Part shown: positions 8,359-15,954 of the stretch, in pieces | Numbering within the stretch: the first letter of the stretch is position 1 | Layout of the letters: every line of letters starts with the position of its first letter | From: Verrucomicrobiota bacterium | GTDB lineage: Bacteria; Verrucomicrobiota; Lentisphaeria; Oligosphaerales; Oligosphaeraceae | Length of the DNA stretch: 32,680 bases | NCBI GenBank assembly: GCA_019136135.1 | Contig: JAGVUR010000103.1 | Coordinates: forward strand, 1-32,680 | Direction of reading: 5' to 3' | Made by a program: the position numbers and the translations under genes | The notes under the pieces: generated by a model | What the model was told of the DNA's origin: nothing | What the model saw: only the letters and a program-made list of their open reading frames with translations | The model's database searches: none

Positions 8359-8470
8359 GCCTGACCAAGGATGCGCCATTTTCAGCCGCTTTAGCGGCGA
8401 CACCGCCTGAGTACGAGCACCCCGGGTGCCCGTACTCAAACTGTTGCCACTTCATCCGCAAGAATTTTCT
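8359..8470. repeat. Copy A of a 112-bp hairpin/palindrome module
   Basis: The module follows the 9-mer array. It has a 26-bp spacer, a GCCGC-TTTA-GCGGC hairpin (8385-8398), a 29-bp near-perfect palindrome centred on 8423 with a single A/C mismatch (8409-8437), the sequence AAACTG, a less conserved 19 bp and AATTTTCT (8463-8470). The same parts occur with identical spacing at 21215-21326; the 59 bp from the hairpin to AAACTG match at 53 positions. Confidence 0.85.
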
Positions 8471-8496
8471 GCATTCATAATTCCTAATTCAGCATT

Positions 8497-8539
8497 AAAA
8501 AAAACCGCCTTTGGCGTGAATGATGCCAAAGGCGGTTTT
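8497..8539 (-). terminator. Intrinsic terminator of the GGGtGRT gene
   Basis: A 15-bp perfect stem (8501-8515 with 8525-8539, CCGCCTTTGGC core) around a 9-base loop is followed on the minus strand by eight T (8504-8497). It lies 36 bases after the stop of the minus-strand GGGtGRT gene. Confidence 0.93.
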
Positions 8540-8575
8540 GAGATGATATCTGGCTAGCTTAGCTGCTTCTGCCGC

Positions 8576-9574
8576 TTACTTGCTTGCCATTTCGATGGCA
8601 ACGGCGACGGCGACGGTTGCGCCGACCATCGGGTTGTTGCCCATTCCGATCAGCCCCATCATTTCCACGTGGGCGGGAACCGAGCTGGAGCCTGCGAACT
8701 GAGCGTCGGAGTGCATGCGTCCCATGGTATCGGTCATGCCGTAGCTGGCGGGGCCGGCAGCCATGTTGTCAGGATGCAGGGTACGTCCGGTACCGCCGCC
8801 TGATGCGACTGAGAAGTACTTCTTGCCGCGCTCCACGCATTCCTTCTTGTAGGTACCCGCAGTCGGGTGCTGGAAGCGGGTCGGGTTGGTCGAGTTACCG
8901 GTGATCGACACATCGACGCCTTCTTGCCACATAATGGCGACGCCTTCGCGGACATCGTCGGCACCATAGCAACGGACTTCAGCCTTGGGACCCTTGCTGA
9001 ATGGGACTTCGCGGACGACTTCCAGCTTGCCGGTGAAATAATCGAACTTCGTCTGGACGTAGGTGAATCCATTGATTCTGCTGATGATGTAAGCGGCGTC
9101 CTTGCCCAAGCCGTTCAGGATGACCCTAAGGGGTTCCTTGCGGACTTTGTTGGCGCTTTTTGCGATACCGATTGCGCCTTCGGCAGCTGCGAAGGATTCG
9201 TGTCCTGCCAGGAAGCAGAAGCACTTGGTTTCGTTGCGCAGGAGCATGGCGGCCAGGTTGCCGTGTCCGAGTCCGACCTTGCGGTCGTCAGCAACGGAAC
9301 CCGGGATGCAGAAGCTCTGGAGGCCTTCGCCGATTGCCTCGGCGGCATCAGCGGCTTTCGTGCAGCCTTTCTTGATGGCGATTGCGGCGCCAACCGTATA
9401 TGCCCAGCAGGCATTTTCGAATGCAATCGGCTGGATTTCCTTGACCAGCTTGTGCGCGTCAACGCCCTTTTCCTTGCAAATTGCCTCGGCCTCTTCCAAA
9501 GAGGCGATTCCGTACTTGTTCAATGCCGCTTCGATCTGCTTGATGCGGCGTGCGTAAGATTCAAAGAGAGCCAT
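8576..9574 (-). CDS. GGGtGRT family protein
   Basis: This 332-residue protein belongs to the GGGtGRT family, named for the motif seen here at residues 259-265, followed by a conserved His/Asp/Met/Gly-rich stretch (PDNMAAGPASYGMTDTMGRM). Other conserved-looking patches are GLGHGN (101-106) and LAGHESFAAAEGA (122-134). No signal peptide or membrane segment is visible, so it should be cytoplasmic. GAGG lies eight bases before the ATG. It follows a NifU-like scaffold gene by 23 bp and ends at a strong terminator, so the two form a two-gene unit. The family's biochemical role is unknown to me. Its constant companionship with an Fe-S scaffold suggests a metal-cluster or redox job, which is inference only. 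Confidence 0.9.
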   Translation of the reverse strand: MALFESYARRIKQIEAALNKYGIASLEEAEAICKEKGVDAHKLVKEIQPIAFENACWAYTVGAAIAIKKGCTKAADAAEAIGEGLQSFCIPGSVADDRKVGLGHGNLAAMLLRNETKCFCFLAGHESFAAAEGAIGIAKSANKVRKEPLRVILNGLGKDAAYIISRINGFTYVQTKFDYFTGKLEVVREVPFSKGPKAEVRCYGADDVREGVAIMWQEGVDVSITGNSTNPTRFQHPTAGTYKKECVERGKKYFSVASGGGTGRTLHPDNMAAGPASYGMTDTMGRMHSDAQFAGSSSVPAHVEMMGLIGMGNNPMVGATVAVAVAIEMASK

Positions 9575-9597
9575 AGTCTTTTACCTCGCTTGTTGAA

Positions 9598-10287
9598 TTA
9601 TTCGTGCCGCGGATCGATCACCTTTGCCGCATCGCTGAAACGACCGTAGGTTCCGGTCGAAGACTTCAATGCTTCGTTGGCGTCCATACCCTTCTTGATC
9701 TTGCTCATCATCACGCCCAAATTCACGAATTCGTAGCCGATGATTTCGCCTTCGGCGTCCAGTGCAATCCTGTTCACGTAGCCTTCAGCCATTTCCAGGT
9801 AGCGGGCACCCTTTTGTTTCGTGCCGTACATCGTGCCGACCTGTGAGCGGAGTCCCTTGCCCAAGTCTTCGAGGCCAGCGCCAATCGGCAAGCCGTTCTC
9901 GGAGAAAGCGCTCTGCGAGCGACCGTAAACGATTTGCAGGAACAGTTCGCGCATCGCCGTATTGATGGCGTCGCAGACCAAGTCTGTGTTCATGGCTTCG
10001 AGGATCGTCTTGCCGGGAAGGATTTCCGACGCCATGGCGGCGGAGTGTGTCATTCCAGAGCAGCCGAGCGTCTCGACCAGGGCTTCCTCGATGATTCCGC
10101 CCTTGACATTAAGCGTCAGCTTGCAGCAACCCTGCTGGGGTGCGCACCAGCCGACACCGTGCGTCAGGCCCGAGATATCCTTAATTTCTTTCACTTGGGT
10201 CCATTGACCTTCCTGCGGAATCGGTGCGGGGCCGTGGTTGCAGCCCTTCTTCACGCAGCACATCTGATCTACTTCGTGTGTGTTCAT
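9598..10287 (-). CDS. NifU/IscU-like iron-sulfur cluster scaffold protein
   Basis: The 229-residue protein resembles the NifU N-terminal (IscU-like) scaffold fold on which Fe-S clusters are assembled. Candidate ligands are C48 (GWCAP), C54/C55, C76 in LGCSGMTHSA (equivalent to the second IscU cysteine loop) and C105. An N-terminal Cys-rich patch (MCCVKKGC) is extra. The canonical third-ligand motif near the C-terminus of IscU is not evident, so cluster binding may differ. The frame is open for 42 codons upstream, but that part is unlike the family; the ATG at 10287 has an AAGGGA site just before it and gives a sensible length. It precedes the GGGtGRT gene by 23 bp. No iscS or sufS gene is nearby. 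Confidence 0.82.
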   Translation of the reverse strand: MNTHEVDQMCCVKKGCNHGPAPIPQEGQWTQVKEIKDISGLTHGVGWCAPQQGCCKLTLNVKGGIIEEALVETLGCSGMTHSAAMASEILPGKTILEAMNTDLVCDAINTAMRELFLQIVYGRSQSAFSENGLPIGAGLEDLGKGLRSQVGTMYGTKQKGARYLEMAEGYVNRIALDAEGEIIGYEFVNLGVMMSKIKKGMDANEALKSSTGTYGRFSDAAKVIDPRHE

Positions 10288-10411
10288 CGCTTCCCTTTTT
10301 GTATTCTTCTGATCTTCATGATTTGCCGCAGCGTTCCTCAGCAAACGGCACGATTGAAAGCTAATTAATGTATCATAACTACACGAAATTTCAATTGAAT
10401 CAACAAAGCAC

Positions 10412-10457
10412 AAAAAATCCGCTTCCCCGTGCCATTCAGGTTTCTGGAAAGCGGATT
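10412..10457 (-). terminator. Intrinsic terminator of the CBM9-like gene
   Basis: On the minus strand AATCCGCTT (10416-10424) pairs with AAGCGGATT (10457-10449), extended by CC/GG with one bulge, and is followed by a run of six T (10417-10412). It lies 16 bases after the stop of the CBM9-like gene and separates it from the NifU-like gene, which must therefore have its own promoter in 10288-10412. Confidence 0.85.
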
Positions 10458-10473
10458 GGCGATCAAAACCCAG

Positions 10474-11139
10474 TTACTGGAGTTCAAGGGTTCCGAAGCA
10501 TTCGGGCAAGTGGTAGTTCAGCGCGGTCAGAGGCTTCCAGGTCAGCCAATGCGGATGGCTGCATTCGTCCGCGCACTTGAAGAAGTTGCCCTTCCAGGTC
10601 ACGCCGTCAAGGCTGGGAATCATGCCGCAATACGGTTCCAGCGCTTCCATCGGCACCTGGAATTGCGCATACCATGTCAAGGGTTCCGCAATCTCGGGAT
10701 ACACACGAGGCTGCAACGACGTCTTGACCTTCACCAGCGCACCATGGGCAGCACTCATTTTCGTATAGTCCTCGAAACCATCTTCGGTCCGGCGATGGTC
10801 GCGGATGTATGTCATCAAATATGCGGCACTGGCGCTAATCTCCAAATTGAAATACCCTTTTCCAACCGAGGGCTTGAAGAAAAATTCCACGCATGAATCC
10901 AGGCATACAGGAGCTTGGAACCCCTCTTGCACTGCAATCACGTACTTGTCTTCCACTCGGAACATCCCGTACAAGTTGCGAGCGTCGTGCAACACCTTTG
11001 CCTTCACCACGGGACGATGCCCCTGGCTTTCCTCGCGATACTCGTTCAATTCAACAATGTCGGCCTTGCTCCAAACATCGCCATCCCAAGACAAGTCAAA
11101 CTTGGGAACCACATTCGTACGCTTAATCACATAACTCAT
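10474..11139 (-). CDS. Carbohydrate-binding family 9-like protein
   Basis: The 221-residue protein looks like a stand-alone CBM9-like beta-sandwich. The N-terminal strand pattern (LSWDGDVWSKADIVELNEY), ALH-like central strands with LYGMFRVEDKYV, the DSCVEFFFKP segment and C-terminal WKGNFFKCADE with HWLTW are typical of CBM9 relatives. There is no signal peptide, which is odd for a polysaccharide binder; it may bind oligosaccharides in the cytoplasm or leave by another route. GGGAG lies six bases before the ATG. It follows the serine-hydrolase gene by about 130 bp and ends at a clear terminator, so these two may form a unit. The ligand is unknown. Confidence 0.72.
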   Translation of the reverse strand: MSYVIKRTNVVPKFDLSWDGDVWSKADIVELNEYREESQGHRPVVKAKVLHDARNLYGMFRVEDKYVIAVQEGFQAPVCLDSCVEFFFKPSVGKGYFNLEISASAAYLMTYIRDHRRTEDGFEDYTKMSAAHGALVKVKTSLQPRVYPEIAEPLTWYAQFQVPMEALEPYCGMIPSLDGVTWKGNFFKCADECSHPHWLTWKPLTALNYHLPECFGTLELQ

Positions 11140-11270
11140 TGTACACTCCCTTCGATTGGATAGTTCACTTCGTCCGAATCAAACAACGCCCTTCGATGTC
11201 GATCACCACCGCGATCAAGCTTTGCGTCCCGCAATCCAAGCCAAGATATTTCGCCGACATTTCAGTATCT

Positions 11271-12719
11271 CTACACTTGCAATTTTCGCCCACGCATTTC
11301 GGGCCATTGCGCTGCTCCGAAGAAGCAGAAGTTTTTCCTGGCTCCGATTACCAAGCTCCCATCCTGGTTCCATTGGCAATCCCAAATGACCCGGAACGGA
11401 CCTTCAAGTCCCAACAGATCCAACTTGAAGGAGTTGTCCCCGGTCGCCCTGACCTCCCCGGCGCTTGTTTCGCCATCCAAGGCATCCCAATTCCTGGCGT
11501 TCACCACAAAGTCGTCCTTCCCGAAACGCAATTCCGTCATGCAGCCGTCCTCGCGTTCCAAACGCAAGCCCACGCCATTTGGCAATTCGGAAAATTCAAC
11601 AAAGGCGATCTGCCTATCATTCGGTTCCATCGCATATCTGCCGGCATACCCCGAACTCAAGGCAACACCCGGTGTCTTGGAACGACGAACAACCAGATTC
11701 CGGGAAAAACTCACCAGAGAATCATAAGCGCCAGCATTGGCTTCCAATGCCTCGTTCTCAATGGAAGGCAGCAGTTCCTCCCACAAAATGTTCAGGATCC
11801 GCTGCATGTCACCAACCGAACTGGTTATGACAACAACCATATCCTGCTTCGGCATCACGATGCAGTATTGACCATAGGCTCCATCTCCACGATATACGCC
11901 TTCGGGCCTGCAACGCCAGAACTGGAAGCCGTAGCCTGCCGCCCAATCCAAAACGCGACCGGCGCTGTTGTCGACCTGCTTCGCTGTCGCCATCTCGATC
12001 CAGCTTTCGGGAAGCAGTCGCTTCGTGTCCCAAACTCCCTTCCGCAAATACAACTCCCCAAATTTTGCAATGTCTTCGGAACGCAATTGGAGTCCCCACC
12101 CGCCAGTTTCAATTCCCAACGGACAGCACTCCCACTGCGGACGCTGAATCCCCAACGGCTCGAACAACCGCGGCATCAGGTAGTCAACCAAACCACAACC
12201 GCTTACCCGGCATACCAACGCGGACAAGACGTATGTCGCCAGACTGTTGTATACAAATGTGCTGCCCGGCTCATGCACCAATTCCTCGCCGAAGAATCCA
12301 CGCACCCAATTTTTCACCCCCTTGGACATCACGGCGCCAATCGGACATTCCGCATGGCCACTCGTCATCGTCAACAAGTGACGAACGGTCATCGAACGCA
12401 TCCGTTCAGTCGCATCATCCAAGCAACAATCGGGGAAATAGGACAGGACTGTCCGGTCAATGTCAATCAAGCCTTCCTGAACGGCAAAACCAACGGCGGA
12501 AGACGTGAAGCTCTTGCTCAAGGAAAACATTTTGTGCGTATCGTTACCGCAAAACGGACGCCAAAAGCTCTCGTGAATCAACTTCCCGTGGCGAACAACC
12601 AGAAAACTATGCACCTGCTCGCCGCCTTCCAAAGCGTCAAATCGGGACAGGCAACTAAGCAACCCCGAACTGCGGACACCCTCCAACTCCGGGACGCTAC
12701 GCTCAAAACGACTAAGCAT
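11271..12719 (-). CDS. Serine hydrolase, class C beta-lactamase/PBP4*-like
   Basis: The 482-residue protein belongs to the serine beta-lactamase-like family that includes esterases, D-aminopeptidases and EstB. It shows the SxxK motif (SLSK, about residues 66-69) and the YxN-type motif (VYNS, about 157-159); the third motif is probably in RGDGAYGQ, replacing the classical KTG/HxG triad. The last 150 residues look like a separate beta-rich domain. No signal peptide is present, so an antibiotic-resistance role is unlikely; a cytoplasmic esterase or amidase fits better. A TTG precedes the ATG in the same frame, and AGGAG seven bases before the ATG favours 12719. The region between it and the isomerase holds a long hairpin. 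Confidence 0.8.
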   Translation of the reverse strand: MLSRFERSVPELEGVRSSGLLSCLSRFDALEGGEQVHSFLVVRHGKLIHESFWRPFCGNDTHKMFSLSKSFTSSAVGFAVQEGLIDIDRTVLSYFPDCCLDDATERMRSMTVRHLLTMTSGHAECPIGAVMSKGVKNWVRGFFGEELVHEPGSTFVYNSLATYVLSALVCRVSGCGLVDYLMPRLFEPLGIQRPQWECCPLGIETGGWGLQLRSEDIAKFGELYLRKGVWDTKRLLPESWIEMATAKQVDNSAGRVLDWAAGYGFQFWRCRPEGVYRGDGAYGQYCIVMPKQDMVVVITSSVGDMQRILNILWEELLPSIENEALEANAGAYDSLVSFSRNLVVRRSKTPGVALSSGYAGRYAMEPNDRQIAFVEFSELPNGVGLRLEREDGCMTELRFGKDDFVVNARNWDALDGETSAGEVRATGDNSFKLDLLGLEGPFRVIWDCQWNQDGSLVIGARKNFCFFGAAQWPEMRGRKLQV

Positions 12720-12757
12720 CAAACCTCTCCTGAAAGCAAGTTGACATAACTAATGAA

Positions 12758-12809
12758 AAGGCACAAAAAACAAACCCAGCTCAAGAGTTGGACTTGTCTT
12801 TTGTGCCTT
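12758..12809 (-). terminator. Long bipartite hairpin between isomerase and serine-hydrolase genes
   Basis: An 11-bp outer stem (AAGGCACAAAA at 12758-12768 with TTTTGTGCCTT at 12799-12809) encloses a CAA/TTG pair and a second inner stem CCAGCTC/GAGTTGG. It begins 17 bases after the isomerase stop on the minus strand. Only a short T-run follows (TTTTCATTAG), so it may be a partial terminator that leaves some read-through into the serine-hydrolase gene, or an mRNA stabiliser. Confidence 0.65.
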
Positions 12810-12825
12810 GGCTTTCTATTGGATA

Positions 12826-13824
12826 CTATTGTTCGAAAGCGGCGTCAAAGGCGATGTCACTCGCGGGGAAGTCAATCTTCCGCACAAACTCGCAGGCATC
12901 CTTCGCACCGTATTCGCGGTTCATTCCACTGTCTTCCCATTCGACGGACAGCGGCCCTTGGTAACCGCAACGGTTCAACTCGCGCATGATTTCTTCGAAA
13001 TCAACGCCGCCATGACCCGGGCTTCGGAAATCCCAACCGCGATTCGGCTGGCCAAAATTCAAATGGCTTGACAAAATTCCGCTCTTCCCATCCAAGGTCA
13101 CCTTTGCGTCCTTGATGTGGACATGGTAAATCCTGTCAGGGAACTCGCGGATGAACTGGGCGGGATCAACACCCTGCCAAAGCAAATGGCTTGGATCGTA
13201 ATTGAAGCCGAATGTAGGACGGTAGTCAACCGCTTCCAAAGCACGCTTCGCCGTGTAAAGGTCAAACGCAATCTCAGTCGGATGGACTTCCAAGGCAAAC
13301 TTGATGCCGTACTTGTCAAACTCATCCAAAATCGGATTCCACAGCTTGGCGAACCTGGCGAAGCCATCGGCAATCATCTGGTCGGATACTGGGGGGAAGC
13401 TGTAGAGCATGTGCCAAATCGGCGACCCCGTGAAACCGTTCACAACCGAAATGCCCAAGTTCTTCGCGGCACGGGCGGCGGCCTTCATCGACGAAATCGC
13501 CCATTCGCGCTTCTTTTCAGCATTGCCGTTGCAGCTCTTGGGAAGCATGCCGAAATTGTCGGAACGGCAATCGTCGTTGGGATCGCAGACCAATTGTCCG
13601 GCCAAGTGATTGCTGATGGCCCAGCATTTCAAGCCGCTCTTCGATAAAATCGCCAACTGAGCCTTGCAATACGCGGGATCCCCAGCGGCCTTGAATACGT
13701 CCATGTGGTCGCCCCAGCAGGCCAATTCCAAACCATCATAACCAAAAGAGGCAATTTTCGGAGCCAACTCCGCCAACGGCAAATCTGCCCATTGACCAGT
13801 GAATATCGTGACTGGATGCGACAT
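12826..13824 (-). CDS. Sugar phosphate isomerase/epimerase family TIM-barrel protein
   Basis: This 332-residue protein has the xylose-isomerase-like TIM-barrel pattern of the AP-endonuclease-2/IolE/TIM-epimerase superfamily. Likely metal and substrate ligands are E179 with H181 (EVHPTEIAFD), D210 with H213 (NYDPSHLLWQG), H234/H236 (HVHIKDAK) and E295 (VEWED), in the expected order along the barrel. Length is standard. AGGAG lies seven bases before the ATG. It is cytoplasmic (no signal peptide). Downstream of mreB by 93 bp, it could be co-transcribed. The exact sugar is not predictable from sequence; inositol-catabolic and keto-sugar epimerases share this pattern. Confidence 0.87.
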   Translation of the reverse strand: MSHPVTIFTGQWADLPLAELAPKIASFGYDGLELACWGDHMDVFKAAGDPAYCKAQLAILSKSGLKCWAISNHLAGQLVCDPNDDCRSDNFGMLPKSCNGNAEKKREWAISSMKAAARAAKNLGISVVNGFTGSPIWHMLYSFPPVSDQMIADGFARFAKLWNPILDEFDKYGIKFALEVHPTEIAFDLYTAKRALEAVDYRPTFGFNYDPSHLLWQGVDPAQFIREFPDRIYHVHIKDAKVTLDGKSGILSSHLNFGQPNRGWDFRSPGHGGVDFEEIMRELNRCGYQGPLSVEWEDSGMNREYGAKDACEFVRKIDFPASDIAFDAAFEQ

Positions 13825-13917
13825 TTTCTTCTCCTTTCTGATACTTTGCTGATTCCTAATTCTTCACGACAGCCCATCCGGCAATTGACGCCGAAACAGG
13901 CTCCTTGACAACTAAAT

Positions 13918-14982
13918 CTAACGCTTGTACGCATGCCCGATCGACATGCTTTGGGGCTGACCGAAGATCAGCGAAGGTTCCTTCAGCATCTCGCCCAAGC
14001 CATTGACAACCGCATGCAAGGGCGAAGTCGCCACCAAGGTCATCAACCCCGTCTGTTCCTGGATCCTCTTGTCCAAGCCAGGCAACAACGAACCGCCTCC
14101 GGAAAGACGAATTCCATTCTCGATCAAGTCGCCGGCCAGCTCGGCCTTGCACTTGTCAAGCGTACGGCGAACAGCGCCGATGATCTGCTCGACAGGACGG
14201 TCCAATGCCGTGCGTATCTCGTCCGCGGTAATCGTCATCGTACGGGGCAAGCTATTGCCCAACTGACCGACCTCACGACCGCGAACCTCCATCTCCTGAC
14301 GCAGATTCGCCACGGGATATGCGCTCCCAATCGTCTTCTTGATGTTTTCGCTGGTCCGCTCGCCGATGTAGAGCCCGTGATGGTTCATCATGTGGTCCTT
14401 GATCGCCTCGTCCATCATGTCGCCACCGTACTTGACGCTCTCGGCTTCTACAATGTGGGCAAGGGAAATAATCGCGACTTCGGACGTGCCGCCACCGATG
14501 TCAACAATCATGTTGCCGGTAGGCTCTTCAACAGGCAACTCTACTCCGATCGCACTCGCCAAGGGTTCCTCGACAAGGCGCACCTCACGGACACCGGCCT
14601 TCTTGGCACTGTCCTGGACAGCACGGGTCTCAACCTCGTTGATCCCGTACGGAACCGCAATCAACACGCGGGGCTGCATCAGCTTGTAGCGGGCGCGGCT
14701 CTTGTTGATGAAATACCGCAACATCTCGTCCGCGACCTCGGCATTGGCAATCACGCCATCCTTCATAGGACGAACAGTCAGGATATTACCTGGATTTCGA
14801 CCCAGCATTTCCTTGGCGCGGGTTCCAACCGCGATCACTTTCCCTGTATCTCGGTTCAATGCGACAACACTAGGCTCCTCGAGAACAATCCCACGGCCCG
14901 CCACATATACCAACGTGTTCATCGTGCCAAGATCGATCCCAATGTCATCCGAAAAGAAATTCGAAACCTTTTTCAGAAACAT
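13918..14982 (-). CDS. mreB: Rod shape-determining protein MreB
   Basis: This bacterial actin homologue polymerises under the inner membrane and directs cell-wall elongation. It shows the phosphate-1 motif DIGIDLGTMNTLVYV (from residue 13), EEPSVVAL, the VRPMKDGVIAN segment, the second phosphate loop VDIGGGTSEVAIISL and the adenosine-binding SGGGSLLPGLD. Length (354) is typical. An M replaces the common A in DLGTANT. The amphipathic N-terminus MFLKKVSNFF fits membrane attachment. GAGGGCG sits four to eight bases before the ATG. It is 30 bp downstream of the LOG-family gene and lacks mreC and mreD neighbours, so they are elsewhere or absent. Confidence 0.97.
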   Translation of the reverse strand: MFLKKVSNFFSDDIGIDLGTMNTLVYVAGRGIVLEEPSVVALNRDTGKVIAVGTRAKEMLGRNPGNILTVRPMKDGVIANAEVADEMLRYFINKSRARYKLMQPRVLIAVPYGINEVETRAVQDSAKKAGVREVRLVEEPLASAIGVELPVEEPTGNMIVDIGGGTSEVAIISLAHIVEAESVKYGGDMMDEAIKDHMMNHHGLYIGERTSENIKKTIGSAYPVANLRQEMEVRGREVGQLGNSLPRTMTITADEIRTALDRPVEQIIGAVRRTLDKCKAELAGDLIENGIRLSGGGSLLPGLDKRIQEQTGLMTLVATSPLHAVVNGLGEMLKEPSLIFGQPQSMSIGHAYKR

Positions 14983-15012
14983 ACGCCCTCGCTTCTATCC
15001 CAATCGCCGCGC

Positions 15013-15876
15013 CTAGATTTCTGCGCCCATCGTGCGGTTCGCCAAGTAAAATTCCCGTATTGCGTTCCAACCGTCCTCGGCCGTCTCGCAGTACGTGAGC
15101 AAATCCAAATCCTCGGGTGATATCATCCCCTGCTCGACAAACATGTTCCAATTGATCAGCTTATCCCAAAACTCCCTGCCATACATCAAGACCGGCATCC
15201 TAGCTATCTTCTTCGTCTGGATCAAGGTCAATGCCTCGAACAACTCGTCCATCGTGCCAAAACCGCCGGGGAAACACGCCAAGACCTTGGCACGCTTCAG
15301 AAAATGCATTTTGCGGATGCTGAAATAGTGAAGCAAAAAGTTCAGGTCAGGAGTAATGTACTCGTTGGGATGCTGCTCGAAGGGCAACGTGATGTTTAAA
15401 GCAGCAGATACGCCGCCCTCATCGAACGCGCCGCGATTGCCGGCCTCCATGATCCCGCCGCCGCCACCGGTCAAAACAACAAACTGACGACTCGGCTCCA
15501 ATTTCCGAATCTGGCACTCGTGGGTGATCAACGCAGCAAAATCACGGGCAACCTGGTAATAATGACTCGCCTGAACCAAGCGCTCGCAATGAGCTACCTG
15601 GGCACGCAACTTTGCATCGCCTGGAGATGCCGACAACTTCGCGCAAGCCTCGGCTAGACGCTGCTCGGCAACGTCAGGCGGCAAGGTGCGTGCACTGCCG
15701 AATATAACAATCGTCGACTCGATCTGATTCGCCTGAAAAACCAACTCGGGCTTCAAAAACTCCAATTCCAATCGAATTCCGCGGCAGGCGTCCGAGCGCA
15801 AAAACACCAAATCCTCGTAGGCGCGAACGCCATTCGTCACTTTATATCCTTTTCCTTCAGAAATCTCATCTGGCAT
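15013..15876 (-). CDS. LOG/TIGR00730 family nucleotide 5'-monophosphate nucleosidase
   Basis: The protein is a Rossmann-fold member of the family formerly called lysine decarboxylase, which hydrolyses cytokinin-type or purine nucleoside 5'-monophosphates to base and ribose phosphate. Diagnostic motifs are FGSAR (59-63), TGGGGGIMEAGNRGA (136-150) and PGGFGTMDE (203-211), which carries the catalytic Arg/Glu region of the family. There is no signal peptide. The ATG at 15876 has a rather distant GAGG (11 bases). A GTG at 15840 has AGGA at six bases, and relatives start close to the sequence TNGVRAY, so the true start may be 15840. It precedes mreB by 30 bp. The gene name PpnN or LOG is not assigned because substrate is unknown. 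Confidence 0.9.
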   Translation of the reverse strand: MPDEISEGKGYKVTNGVRAYEDLVFLRSDACRGIRLELEFLKPELVFQANQIESTIVIFGSARTLPPDVAEQRLAEACAKLSASPGDAKLRAQVAHCERLVQASHYYQVARDFAALITHECQIRKLEPSRQFVVLTGGGGGIMEAGNRGAFDEGGVSAALNITLPFEQHPNEYITPDLNFLLHYFSIRKMHFLKRAKVLACFPGGFGTMDELFEALTLIQTKKIARMPVLMYGREFWDKLINWNMFVEQGMISPEDLDLLTYCETAEDGWNAIREFYLANRTMGAEI

Positions 15877-15954
15877 CTGGCAGTTTTCCTCGCTCGGTTG
15901 CTTGACAGTTTCAGTTCACACTTGTCGCCAATTGGCATCAGCCCATGGATTCCC

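Larger units (their letters stand above)
7567..8575. other. Long non-coding mosaic of short tandem arrays
   Basis: About 1 kb without a convincing gene. In order it holds: degenerate AT-rich repeats of AATCATT/CAATCAT (about 7660-7720) and GAATGATGAATTATGAATG-like units (about 7764-7798); twelve GTCAGACC units (7802-7923); a GTCCCA/GTCTCAT-rich stretch (about 7925-8045); four 19-20-bp units (8081-8157); twenty-three 9-mers (8152-8358); a hairpin plus palindrome module (8359-8470); and a terminator (8497-8539). Long frames cross the arrays on both strands, but they are low-complexity Pro/Ser/Asp, Val/Arg/Pro or Gly/Ser/Asp runs forced by the 9-bp period, so I do not call them genes. Confidence 0.8.

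Noticed and set aside
7787..8410. A 207-codon plus-strand frame across the arrays (Pro/Ser/Asp-rich)
   Set aside because: The 9-bp unit has no stop in any frame on either strand, so long frames are expected by arithmetic. The same region is open on the minus strand (7943-8461 and 8047-8439). The composition is pure low complexity and there is no ribosome site of note.
11139..12749. Plus-strand 536-codon frame antisense to the serine-hydrolase gene
   Set aside because: The minus-strand frame has SxxK and YxN motifs and a proper ribosome site; the plus frame is a shadow with a His/Gln/Pro/Arg-rich composition.
13933..15120. Plus-strand 395-codon frame antisense to mreB
   Set aside because: MreB motifs are clear on the minus strand; the plus frame is a shadow.
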